Below, one piece after another: positions 1-7,132 of a stretch of 23,439 bases of DNA. The stretch's first letter is position 1; each line of letters starts with the position of its first letter. Source of the stretch: a virus. The notes below the pieces were generated by a model. It did no database searches and had not been told where the DNA came from. It saw only the letters and a list, made by a program, of their open reading frames with translations. Made by a program: the position numbers and the translations under genes. The stretch covers positions 1 to 23,439 of the IMG/VR virus record IMGVR_UViG_3300033143_006098. One strand, written 5' to 3'.

Positions 1-717
1 ATTTCTTTTATTTAATGGTATATATCCTCGTTCAATATATTTATCAATAGTATCCCATCTATCTCCAAAATGTGATGGATTTACAATCCAAGAAGCCACC
101 GAATCCGAGCCAAGTTCATTACCTTTCAAACTACTCCAAACAGATTTATCTGATAACGGATGAGGCATTGTAAATGTTTTTATACCTGCGAATCTAAAAC
201 AATTAAACGATATTTGCATATCCTCACAATTATCATATCTAATTGGATCTTCTGCCCACATATATTTCAACCATTCTGTTTTAAGACCAATGACGTGCCC
301 ACCAAAGTCGCATTCGATTGAATCATCACATGGATTTCCCCATCCAGGACAATCCCATTTTTTTTCTTCTGGATGAATAATTCTACCATTCCCTACTACA
401 ATGCAATTATTTTTTTTAATAAATTCTACTGCTTTTTCAACAAAACGTTCTCCACACATAGTATCATCATCAAAGAAAAAAATATATTCGGTCTGTGCAA
501 GAAGCCCTATTGCAAATCGCAAATGATAACGCATATTAACAGACGAATGAATTACATGTGCATCTTTTGGATAATCAAATTTAACTCCTCCTTCGTTCTG
601 GACAATTATAAGTTTATCAGATTTTACTGTTTGATTTTCAATAGACAACAACTGTTCCTTCAAATAATTGGGTCTTTTATATGTCTGTAAAATAGTTGTA
701 ATTGTTGGTTTGTTCAT
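1..717 (-). CDS. GT2-family glycosyltransferase, 3' end outside window
   Basis: The frame is open from an ATG at 717 to the window edge (239 codons seen), so the C-terminus is missing. The N-terminus reads ITTILQTYKRPNYLKEQLLS, the usual opening of GT-A family 2 transferases (nucleotide-sugar binding strand followed by the Arg-Pro loop). A metal-binding acidic motif FFDDDT follows near residues 80-85, and a second acidic motif, NCEDMQIS, lies near residue 170 where the family has its catalytic ED. It probably transfers a sugar to a phage or host surface target. It is the third glycosyltransferase in this left-arm cluster. No Shine-Dalgarno precedes the start, as for most left-arm genes. The family call is firm; substrate and acceptor are unknown. 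Confidence 0.8.
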   Translation of the reverse strand, partial: MNKPTITTILQTYKRPNYLKEQLLSIENQTVKSDKLIIVQNEGGVKFDYPKDAHVIHSSVNMRYHLRFAIGLLAQTEYIFFFDDDTMCGERFVEKAVEFIKKNNCIVVGNGRIIHPEEKKWDCPGWGNPCDDSIECDFGGHVIGLKTEWLKYMWAEDPIRYDNCEDMQISFNCFRFAGIKTFTMPHPLSDKSVWSSLKGNELGSDSVASWIVNPSHFGDRWDTIDKYIERGYIPLNKRN

Positions 718-845
718 AATTATGTTATTTTGTATAGCCAGGAGAGCTTCTTAAAAAATGTGAGGGTGGTTTACTATAGCTTTGAGGTATAAAACCCTAA
801 ACCAATGATCCTAGAACCTCTGGTCCTGGTTCTAAAGTAGTTTTA
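718..845 (-). other. intergenic spacer with small hairpin and a shared 13-bp motif
   Basis: There is no gene here. A perfect 6-bp stem (AGAACC/GGTTCT) lies at about 815-835. The 13-mer GGTGGTTTACTAT at 765-777 (plus strand) recurs at 19215-19227, both times after an A-rich run. Its role is unknown. Confidence 0.4.
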
Positions 846-1061
846 TTACCACTTTTCAAGAGTAATTGAGTCATAAAACGGACAAGTACTTTTTGAACAG
901 TGAATTCCCCTAAATGATATACCGTTTTCAGAAAATTCATCTCTGTAGATTCCTATCCATTCGTTACAAATAGGGCAACGGAAAAAACCCAATTGAAGTC
1001 GTTTCTCAACTTTGTCGATCTTATAATTCTTAACCCATTTTTTCTTTTTAATGTATCGCAT
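846..1061 (-). CDS. small zinc-ribbon-like protein
   Basis: A 71-aa protein with a very basic N-terminus (KKKKWVKNYK), then C29-x2-C32 and H54/C55-x4-C60, a spacing that suggests one zinc-binding ribbon. No catalytic motif is visible. It starts 5 nt after the stop of the upstream glycosyltransferase and has no Shine-Dalgarno, so it is probably translated as part of the same leftward message. It may bind nucleic acid or stabilise a virion part. I do not recognise the family. Confidence 0.6.
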   Translation of the reverse strand: MRYIKKKKWVKNYKIDKVEKRLQLGFFRCPICNEWIGIYRDEFSENGISFRGIHCSKSTCPFYDSITLEKW

Positions 1062-1066
1062 AGTTG

Positions 1067-2053
1067 TTAATTAGTAAATACATCATCCCACGAATATTTA
1101 GATTTGCCTGTTCTAATTACATGTAAAATATTATTAACAAGAGGATAACAATCAAAATGTTTGAGTACATGCATTTGACCTTGTTTTGCAATTTTTTCTC
1201 GAATCTCATCATGCTTCAAATAATAATCTATTTTAGTTTTAAATTCAGTAAGATCATGAAACCAATCTAAATGTACTCCTCTTTTAAAAACTTCTTCAAT
1301 TCCTTTAAAATAATGAGCAAGATAAAATGTTCCGCATGACATATAATTACCAAGCCGATCAGAACTATACTTATCTCGGTTGAAACTATTTACTCCAATT
1401 CCAATCTTCGCGCCATTGATATATCGAACATAGTCAGGATCTCCAAGCCAATTATTATCTAAACCAAATAATTTAATATGATAAAAATCAGACATTTCTT
1501 TATATTTAAGAAGTTGGTCAATAATTTCATTTCTTACAGGATTATCACCAAACCCCCGCCTTCCCGTCCATAATACATTTGTTTCATATCCTTTATCTAC
1601 TGAAATATCTCGATAATAAGAAGAATCTGTAAATGTGATTATTGAACACACTGCTTTCATATTCTTCGTCAAATGTTTTCGTAAATATTCTCCTCCGTAA
1701 GTAGCAAAGAAAAAATCGATATAATTATTATGACCTAAATCATGTTCAGTAGGATTATTACGAACATCAGCACCAAATTTACAAAAAATAGCTTTTGGAA
1801 ACGATTCTCGCAATTGTTTAATTGTCTCTGGTAAAATCAATTCACATTTCCCAAACCAAAACACGTTGGGTTTAATTTTATTAGCATACTTAAGTAAATT
1901 TTCATTTGGATTAAGTTCTGCACGATAATCAAATAAAAAGGCATCATAGCCATTTGCTAGGAAACCTTTGTAAAAAACACGATCGCCACACATTGGAGAT
2001 GCTTGATGTATTAATCGTGAATCGAACACACCGATATGTAGAGAACGCAACAT
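1067..2053 (-). CDS. GT-B type glycosyltransferase (family 1-like C-terminal domain)
   Basis: A 328-aa protein. The N-terminal half (residues 1-150) looks like a Rossmann-type acceptor domain, starting LRSLHIGVFDSRL and including FWFGKCELILPETI. The C-terminal half carries a nucleotide-sugar pattern: ...YINGAKIGIGVNSF..., then RLGNYMSCGTFYLAHYFKGI and a DLTEFKTKIDYYL helix. This resembles the Glyco_trans_1_2/CgeB-like group, in which a conserved R-x2-x-Y-x-x-x-G loop and a following Glu contact the donor sugar. It sits with two GT2 enzymes and small structural genes, which suggests decoration of the virion or phage DNA, or change of the host surface. The fold class is fairly sure; the substrate is unknown. 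Confidence 0.7.
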   Translation of the reverse strand: MLRSLHIGVFDSRLIHQASPMCGDRVFYKGFLANGYDAFLFDYRAELNPNENLLKYANKIKPNVFWFGKCELILPETIKQLRESFPKAIFCKFGADVRNNPTEHDLGHNNYIDFFFATYGGEYLRKHLTKNMKAVCSIITFTDSSYYRDISVDKGYETNVLWTGRRGFGDNPVRNEIIDQLLKYKEMSDFYHIKLFGLDNNWLGDPDYVRYINGAKIGIGVNSFNRDKYSSDRLGNYMSCGTFYLAHYFKGIEEVFKRGVHLDWFHDLTEFKTKIDYYLKHDEIREKIAKQGQMHVLKHFDCYPLVNNILHVIRTGKSKYSWDDVFTN

Positions 2054-2082
2054 ATAGTTGTTTTAAAACATTTTAAATATGT

Positions 2083-2364
2083 CTACTTATACGTAATTGA
2101 CAATACCTTGCTACCCGCTGCAGAAATTGCATTAACTGAACCTGTGTATAAATTGTCTGAATTGATTTCAAAATAACCACCGACGGCTAATCGAATGCCT
2201 TGATTCATTACAGCATCTTCACCTAATGCTAAATAAATAACAGCATCACTATCGTTTGTTATTCTCGCAAAAACTCTAGTATCATCTGCTTCTAATACTT
2301 CTGTAGTTGTTGCAGCAACAGTTACTTTTGAATTTGTTGCTGAAGTAAAAAATACTACACTCAT
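2083..2364 (-). CDS. small beta-rich virion protein (head-fibre or decoration-like)
   Basis: A 93-aa protein with alternating hydrophobic/polar beta strands, no Cys and few charges. It includes RVFARITNDSDAVIYLALGE and a glycine-rich turn (RLAVGGYFEIN). This resembles short beta-sandwich proteins encoded near phage head genes that decorate capsids. Its ATG overlaps the TGA stop of the upstream glycosyltransferase (ATGA), so translation is probably coupled. The assignment rests on composition and context, not on a recognised family. Confidence 0.5.
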   Translation of the reverse strand: MSVVFFTSATNSKVTVAATTTEVLEADDTRVFARITNDSDAVIYLALGEDAVMNQGIRLAVGGYFEINSDNLYTGSVNAISAAGSKVLSITYK

Positions 2365-2999
2365 ATTTTATTTTTTAATTTATTAAATGCTTCTTTATTA
2401 TGTTTGAAAAATGTTTCTTTTGAAACGATTTCGGGATCGCCGATATGCTTAATCTCAGCTTGAGGATCTACAAATATTTTAAATCCTGCTTTCTTTGATT
2501 TCATACAAAAGTCGAAGTCGACAGAATAATGTCGTGGGGGATTATCTTTTGTGTAGAAAGTTTCGAAATACGGAAATGTTAGCTTCTTCAGAACTTCCAT
2601 TTTTATTAAAATTGCTCCGCTACCAACGACATCTACTTCTTGAAATACTTCTGGCAAAATTGGATAATGTAATCCATCTTCTTTCTTTCTATAAACACAA
2701 GGCGTATATTCGGGTCTTCGTTTAAATGCTAAAGCACCAACTATATCTACATCGTGAGCAAGTAATTTTAATGCTAAGTCTGGCTCAAACTGATGATCGT
2801 CGTCAATCATCAACATGTGCGTGAAGTCAGAAGTTTTCAATGCCTCTTTCACAAGATTATTTCTTGCAGTGTCGATCATTGAACGTACTTGCCAAATAAC
2901 ACGCGTCGTAGGCGTAAGTTGCAATCCCATTAAACTACTTGCAAATCGATAATCGACATTCCCATTCGTGGGCAGACCAATTATAAGTTTATTTTCCAT
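2361..2999 (-). CDS. GT2/GT-A glycosyltransferase
   Basis: A 212-aa phage-type GT-A transferase. The opening strand is KLIIGLPTNG. The metal-binding motif MLMIDDDHQF has D66-D68. The glycine loop VVGSGAILIKMEVL is typical of this group, and SVDFDFCMKSKKAGFKIFVD holds the catalytic acidic motif. A late His in EIKHIG (about 185) matches the family's metal-ligand position. It is shorter than cellular GT2 enzymes but normal for phage versions. It ends with TGA overlapping the next start codon. Donor and acceptor are unknown; modification of capsid or surface glycans is an inference from context. Confidence 0.75.
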   Translation of the reverse strand: MENKLIIGLPTNGNVDYRFASSLMGLQLTPTTRVIWQVRSMIDTARNNLVKEALKTSDFTHMLMIDDDHQFEPDLALKLLAHDVDIVGALAFKRRPEYTPCVYRKKEDGLHYPILPEVFQEVDVVGSGAILIKMEVLKKLTFPYFETFYTKDNPPRHYSVDFDFCMKSKKAGFKIFVDPQAEIKHIGDPEIVSKETFFKHNKEAFNKLKNKI

Positions 3000-3020
3000 G
3001 TTTTAAAAACATTTAGAAAT

Positions 3021-3281
3021 TTATTTGAAAATGAATATAACAACTGTCCAAATAAGACTTACTAAAATCGTAACAACTGTTATTGTTGTTTTAGTTTTTA
3101 ATTTATAATTTTCAAGCTCTTTTATTCTGTTGCAGTGATCATGTACATTTCCGTTGATTTTACCCAAATGTATGTTGATATGTTTTAATTCTTCTTCCAT
3201 TCTTACTTGTGTCTTAGAAACATTAGCGAGTTCCTTAGAGACATTGAGAATTTCTTCGTAGATTTTACTTTCACTTTTCAT
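3021..3281 (-). CDS. holin-like XhlA-type membrane protein
   Basis: An 86-aa protein with a heptad-rich charged helix (residues about 5-58, ending RIKELENYKLKTK) followed by one strongly hydrophobic segment (about 64-85: TITVVTILVSLIWTVVIFIF) and a C-terminal Lys. This coiled coil plus single C-terminal membrane span is the layout of XhlA-type haemolysin/holin accessory proteins that act with holin and endolysin in host lysis. No endolysin gene is next to it in this window. It starts just past the right end of the TnpB element. A tail or membrane anchor role is possible instead. Confidence 0.5.
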   Translation of the reverse strand: MKSESKIYEEILNVSKELANVSKTQVRMEEELKHINIHLGKINGNVHDHCNRIKELENYKLKTKTTITVVTILVSLIWTVVIFIFK

Positions 3282-3311
3282 TTGATTTACAAAATTAAAA
3301 AATAAATTGTA

Positions 3312-3470
3312 ATTCCTGCTTCAACATTTCGCTAATGCGACAACTCCACAGGCTCGACCCGCTTCAACAGCGGTGATAATGCAAACTTTTTGATATTATT
3401 TGCTGCTAATATATCTCTATCGTGTGTAGTTTTACATTCTGGACACGTCCAAGTTCTTTGAGAAAGTTTC
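3312..3470 (-). ncRNA. predicted omega RNA (TnpB guide scaffold)
   Basis: In this family the omega RNA overlaps the 3' end of tnpB and ends at the element's right end, with the flanking DNA serving as guide. Here the scaffold would run through the tnpB C-terminal codons and stop to GAAGCAGGAA, at about 3312. The guide would be the roughly 16-20 nt beyond it, a very AT-rich stretch at about 3290-3311. Its extent is inferred from family knowledge; only the right-end sequence is directly visible. Confidence 0.45.
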
Positions 3471-4462
3471 AATTCTTTGTTTATCCAGCCACAACTACAC
3501 ATTTTACTGGATGGTTCAAATCTACCAATTGTAAGTAAATTTTTTCCATACCATTCACATTTATAAGTTAATTGTCTTACGAATTTAGACCAACTTACAT
3601 CTGCTATAGCTTTTGCTAAATAATGATTTTTCAACATTTCTTTAACGTTTAAATTTTCAATAGCATACGTATTCACTTGGTTATCGTGAGTAAGTTGATA
3701 AGTTAAATTATGTAAAAAGTTCGACCTTTGATTTGTTATTCTATTATGTAATTTTGCTACTTTGAATTTTGCCTTTTTTCTATTCTGACTACCTTTTTTC
3801 TTTTTACTTAATCTTCTTTGCAAAATAGATAATCTTTGTTCATTTTCTTTCGAATATTTAGGATTTTTTATTTTCTTTCCATTTGATAATATAGCAAAAT
3901 CTTTAATTCCTAAATCAATTCCTATTGTTGTTTTTTCTTTTACTGCTTTCAATTTTGGCAATATAATATCTTCTTCGACATTGTAAGAAACAAAATATTG
4001 ATTGATATTATTTTTTGAAATAGTTGCTTTAATTATTCTACCTTTGAATTTTCTATCTACTCTTATTTTTATTTCGCCTATTTTAACAAAACTCGCTTTT
4101 CTATTTTTCCAATCTATTTTATTTCCTTGTGGCATACTAAATGATCGTTTTCCTTTTTTACTTTTAAATCTTGGAAATCTATTATGCTTCTTAAAGAAAT
4201 TAGCATATGCTTTATCTAAATTTCTTAAAGCCATTTGAAGAGATTGAGCATTTATTTCTTGTAGCCATTCATTTTTCTTTTTTAATTCAGGAAGTTCTTT
4301 TGATATTTCAAAACACGATAGTTGTTTTTTATCATTTTGATATGCTTTGATTTTTTGTTCTAAACCATAATTAAATATCCACCGCATTGCTCCAAAATGT
4401 TTTTCTAATAATGTCTGTTGTTCTTTGTTCGGATAGATCCGATATTTATATCCTTTATTCAT
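3332..4462 (-). CDS. tnpB: TnpB RNA-guided nuclease (IS200/IS605 accessory)
   Basis: From the ATG at 4462 this is 376 aa, a full-length TnpB. The N-terminus is KGYKYRIYPNKEQQTLLEKH (OrfB_IS605 helix-turn-helix domain). RuvC-like catalytic acids are D183 in GIDLG, E269 in AIENLN and D348 in HDRDILAANN. A zinc ribbon lies between the last two: C322, C324, C340, C343. The first pair is CSC rather than the usual C-x2-C, one residue short. A longer frame opens at 4480, but a perfect promoter overlaps it, so the 4462 start is preferred. There is no tnpA, so the element is a stand-alone TnpB. It lies inside an HNH gene, which it has cut. TnpB is known to use an omega RNA made from its own 3' end to cleave target DNA. 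Confidence 0.92.
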   Translation of the reverse strand: MNKGYKYRIYPNKEQQTLLEKHFGAMRWIFNYGLEQKIKAYQNDKKQLSCFEISKELPELKKKNEWLQEINAQSLQMALRNLDKAYANFFKKHNRFPRFKSKKGKRSFSMPQGNKIDWKNRKASFVKIGEIKIRVDRKFKGRIIKATISKNNINQYFVSYNVEEDIILPKLKAVKEKTTIGIDLGIKDFAILSNGKKIKNPKYSKENEQRLSILQRRLSKKKKGSQNRKKAKFKVAKLHNRITNQRSNFLHNLTYQLTHDNQVNTYAIENLNVKEMLKNHYLAKAIADVSWSKFVRQLTYKCEWYGKNLLTIGRFEPSSKMCSCGWINKELKLSQRTWTCPECKTTHDRDILAANNIKKFALSPLLKRVEPVELSH

Positions 4463-4920
4463 ATAGATATTATAACACATCTGTACAGTTTGTCAAGTTT
4501 CATTTTGTAATTCAAAATAGATAATAATTTTCTACCTAGACATTGCTCTGCTACGTGTCTACTTTGACGTATTCTTTTGCTATCTACATAAATTACCCAT
4601 CTATTCTTATGAAGATATTTTCCACCTTTCCAATTCCAACTTTTTTCAAGTGCATATCGTCCCGTTCTAGATGCACTCATTAGATCTTTTGTAGATTGTT
4701 TGTGTTTCTTCCCATACATTCCATTTTTTGTACCCGCTATTAGATATCCTCGTCCCGTCATTGCATTATTTTTACCAGAATAATCATGATGTTTGTAAAA
4801 ACATTGTAATGTACAAAATTTTCTTTTTTCAGCAGCCGTTGGTGTAAGATATATTGTAATTCCACATCCTTGACATATAAATGGTACTGTGCCTCGACTC
4901 CATTGATAAATATTTGACAT
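4459..4920 (-). pseudogene. NUMOD3/HNH homing endonuclease, C-terminus lost to tnpB insertion
   Basis: The 153-aa frame has an N-terminal zinc finger (C16, C19, C36, C40), then a NUMOD3 DNA-binding segment (about 50-90, with NGMYGKKHKQSTKDLMS), then the start of an HNH domain: WNWKGG (95-100) and RHVAEQCLGRKL (121-132). In this family the catalytic His-His, Asn and His follow the LGR-x-L motif. Here the frame enters the tnpB element about 5 codons later and stops, so the nuclease core is absent. No HNH remainder is found on the far side of the element. The ATG has a ribosome site (GAAAGGG) directly after a TTCTG/CAGAA hairpin. Its place just downstream of an intron-bearing capsid gene fits a former intron-homing enzyme. 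Confidence 0.8.
4460..4496 (-). promoter_or_regulatory. consensus promoter of tnpB, apparently leaderless
   Basis: On the minus strand, TTGACA (4496-4491) and TATAAT (4474-4469) are separated by 16 nt; both boxes are perfect. The predicted RNA start, about 7 nt past the -10 box, falls on the A of the tnpB ATG at 4462. No ribosome site precedes that ATG. The message is therefore probably leaderless or nearly so. Confidence 0.7.
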
Positions 4921-5158
4921 AAAAATGCCCTTTCTGTAAACAGAAGACTGTTGTGCATAATCACGTTAAGACGACTATGAACAACAGACTACTATTTCTT
5001 AACGATTTGAAAAAATAACTACATCGTATCCTTTAACTTCTCTTACCAATTTGGACAGTAAGGGTAAGAGTATACCGTCCAAATAAACTTAAAGGATTAT
5101 TGATTTGTTCTGTTCACACGTAAATCAAACGCGGATTCTTAGTCAATTTTTTTTGAAG
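4921..5158 (-). other. untranslated spacer between capsid exon 3 and HNH gene
   Basis: No coding sequence is visible. Besides the nested element at 5028-5097 it holds a 7-bp stem CGTTAAG/CTTAACG (4964-4970 with 4998-5004). It also holds a TTCTG/CAGAA hairpin just before the HNH ribosome site. Confidence 0.5.
5028..5097 (-). ncRNA. compact RNA element with nested stem and pseudoknot
   Basis: An outer 12-bp stem pairs 5028-5039 with 5086-5097 (one mismatch). Inside it, an 11-bp stem pairs 5050-5060 with 5073-5083 (one G.U). The 12-nt loop of that stem contains an 8-nt segment (5063-5070) perfectly complementary to 5040-5047, giving an H-type pseudoknot or an alternative hairpin. It lies between the last capsid exon and the HNH gene. 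It may be a 3'-end stabiliser, a terminator-like element or a regulator. No known class is recognised. Confidence 0.55.
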
Positions 5159-6670
5159 TTAAACAATCGAGCTCCATCCCTTGCGCCAGTCCCCCCACAA
5201 AATTTCCGTTTTTGTTATATGTGAAAAATTTCACAAAGTTAAGTCATTTCTGCTTAACTCTGAACGTTAGTGCTTCATTTTTTTAAGGTATATAGCACAC
5301 TTACCTTATTGAACAAAAATTTGTCAATATTATTTTTCCGTTCAGTCCAGACTATACCTTGTACTTTTTTAAAAAGTACCTCTCCGTCTAGTCGTTACAC
5401 TTTCAAAAGCAAATTGCTTAAGCTTAGCTCGGGATTGTCCTCATTATAAATAAATTTTTCAATTTATTTAATAAGGAGTTTCCCCGAATTTGAAGAGTAA
5501 GGGCAAAAAAATTACCCCTCCAATCGATCGATTTTGTTACTACTTTATTTACATAAAGCGGATAAGTCATTTCTGCTTATCTCCACACGTCGCCGCGTGG
5601 ACCAGACTATCCCATCATCCATTTCTGGATGTTCGAATTATAGTCGTTGAACCTTCCTGAATTTTTCAGGCTTGGCTGCAGATTGTCTGCAATCTTCCGT
5701 TGTTACCATTTAGGTAGGAAGATATACTCAGAGTTTCCCGCAATTTATCGAATTTTATCATTATGAATTGCTTCATAATGCGGCAAATTTGTCTACCGTA
5801 GTATAGCTTCTTGCGCATAAACGCAGATTCTGTGTTTGAGGTTAATGAAGAGAAGACAGGTTTCTTTCGCATCTGTAGAATCAATGGTTTGATTACTCCA
5901 CGAGTGTCAAACAGGTACCAGTTATTAGCATCTGTAAGATACTCAGAAATCAAGAGATCTAACGAACCTTTCAGAACGTTGGTTGCCATCTTATTCGTGG
6001 TAGTACCTTCCTCTGGATAGAACTGTGAGTTCAATAACTCTTTAGCAGTCCATTCAAGATCAGGCGGTACAGTCAACAAATTTGGCTTTGTGCCAGCAGG
6101 TTTGCCTTTGTCATTCTTGAATTTTCGCATTGCCGTAATAGCAGCACGAAGTCCAGAAACGCCTAAAGCATCAGTGCCTTCATTTGCTTGTGTACCCGAT
6201 TCTCCTTCTGTATGATCTGTTGCAAAGTACGCTTTGCCATCATAACACGAAAGAGTCACACCATCATAAATAGTGCCCGCTGTTCCCGATGTGCTAGTCC
6301 CTTGAGCAATCAATGTGAAAGCCATTTCACCAAAAAATCGCACAGCTTCAGTAGCAAGTTCTTTTACACGAATTTCAATTTGTCCATATTGGTCGTCATC
6401 GATCGCATTTTTGTCAACAGCAATTGAAGATTCAAAATCTCTATTAGCAATAGAGAAATTGTGCTCCAACATACCTTGAGGAATACGTTCATCTTTCCAT
6501 TCGTGCATTTTTGGAACTCCACCAAGCCATGGATATGTTTCAGAACTCTTTGATGATCCAATTTGCGATGCTAGTTTTGCGTATTCTTTATCAGCTGTTT
6601 CGTACGCTTTCATGAACTCTGTTCGCATTCCAGCAAGTAATAACTTCGGAATATCACCTTTATTAAGCAT
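5159..6670 (-). CDS. Mu gpT-like major capsid protein, split by two group I introns
   Basis: Exon 1 (6670-5795) encodes 292 residues of a Mu gpT-type major head subunit. It opens NKGDIPKLLLAGMRTEFMKAY, has WYLFDTRGVIKPLILQMRKK near residue 265, and ends ESAFMRKKLYYG. The raw frame then runs 42 codons into intron sequence. My splice model is exon 1 to 5795, exon 2 at 5528-5514 (IDWRG) and exon 3 at 5206-5159 (EILWGDWRKGWSSIV, stop TAA). That restores the YG-[V/I]-D-x-R-G motif which, as I recall it, follows in gpT proteins. It also gives 312 aa, close to Mu gpT. Exon 1 ends on a codon boundary and the other joins keep frame. Exon 1 is certain to be capsid; the exact 3' splice sites are inferred. 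The start has no Shine-Dalgarno. Confidence 0.85.
5207..5513 (-). ncRNA. group I intron 2 in the capsid gene
   Basis: A 307-nt ORF-less intron with core parts on the minus strand: CGGGGAAACTCC (5491-5475), ATCCCGAGCTAAGCTT, the P7 5' strand GTAACGACTAGAC (5398-5386) and the P7 3' strand GGTATAGTCTGGAC (5358-5345). P1 pairs AGGGGU with GCCCUU, with U.G at the splice site after 5514. P10 can pair exon-3 GAAA with the U-run before the guide sequence. The core differs from intron 1, so this is a separate intron, but both carry the same capped hairpin (loop TCATTTCTG on the plus strand). Confidence 0.82.
5529..5794 (-). ncRNA. group I intron 1 in the capsid gene
   Basis: A 266-nt self-splicing intron core without an ORF. 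Visible core parts on the minus strand are the conserved GCGGGAAAC segment (near 5731-5746), CAGCCAAGCC, the P7 5' strand GGTTCAACGACTATAATT (5653-5636) and the P7 3' strand GGGATAGTCTGGTCC (5613-5599). P1 pairs exon end CGGU with GCCG, leaving the usual U.G at the splice site after 5795. The 3' end after G5529 is chosen because it restores frame and the capsid motif. Only that end is uncertain, by some tens of nucleotides. Confidence 0.85.
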
Positions 6671-6673
6671 ATT

Positions 6674-7084
6674 TTATTTAGCAGCTAAGTCGATTCTCAA
6701 CTTAATGTTTGAAGAATCAACAATGTCTACACAATAACCAGCTAAAATTGAATTTGTCGAACTAGTATCTACAGCGTTGTCGTCTCGAATATACATTGCT
6801 ACACCAAGATCTGTTTGAACAGCTGTTGGCTTAGGTATTTGATACACTCCTGTTTTGTACACTCGTACAGAAATATCTCCATCAGAACCACTTGAGTTGT
6901 CAGCTTTCTCGACAGCGATGCCAAGAAAAGTATAACTACCTGCGTTTGATCCTGGTGAGGCATAACCTGTGCCTTTATCAACTACTATTGCACCTTTGTA
7001 TATCGTTGCAGACTCTTTGACTTTAACATCAATGATCTCACCATCTTGTCGTTTTGCTTCAAAATTATCAGATAATGCAGTCAT
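6674..7084 (-). CDS. capsid decoration/stabilisation protein (DUF2190-like)
   Basis: A 136-aa beta-rich protein with the pattern of small decoration proteins: KVKESATIYKGAIVVDKGTG, then SYTFLGIAVEKADN, then GDISVRVYKTGVYQIPK. In this group a variable strand is followed by repeated hydrophobic strands and a V-x-T-x-G turn. It lies between the protease-scaffold gene and the major capsid gene, the standard place for a head decoration or stabilising protein in Mu-like and lambda-like phages. It ends 4 nt before the capsid start codon and has no Shine-Dalgarno. The role is well supported by position, less so by sequence. Confidence 0.65.
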   Translation of the reverse strand: MTALSDNFEAKRQDGEIIDVKVKESATIYKGAIVVDKGTGYASPGSNAGSYTFLGIAVEKADNSSGSDGDISVRVYKTGVYQIPKPTAVQTDLGVAMYIRDDNAVDTSSTNSILAGYCVDIVDSSNIKLRIDLAAK

Positions 7085-7132
7085 TTAATTTTTAATGTGC
7101 TAGTTAATTTGAATTGAATATTCAAATTTCGG

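Larger units (their letters stand above)
3307..4513 (-). mobile_element. IS200/IS605-type tnpB element inserted in an HNH gene
   Basis: The element carries only tnpB. Its right end downstream of the tnpB stop reads (minus) GAAATGTTGAAGCAGGAAT, the typical IS605-family right-end sequence. A 9-nt direct repeat, TTGTAATTC (plus strand), bounds it at 3307-3315 and 4505-4513. The boundaries are approximate, because IS605 elements do not normally leave duplicated targets and the repeat may be chance or a later rearrangement. The HNH frame runs into the left end. Confidence 0.6.

Noticed and set aside
4964-5004. A third group I intron upstream of the HNH gene
   Set aside because: A stem and GACTA-like words exist, but no P4-P6 core segment or second P7 strand was found.
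5666-5794. Capsid C-terminus as read without splicing (42 extra codons)
   Set aside because: These codons lie in conserved group I intron core sequence (GCGGGAAAC and P4-P6 parts) and do not resemble a capsid end.
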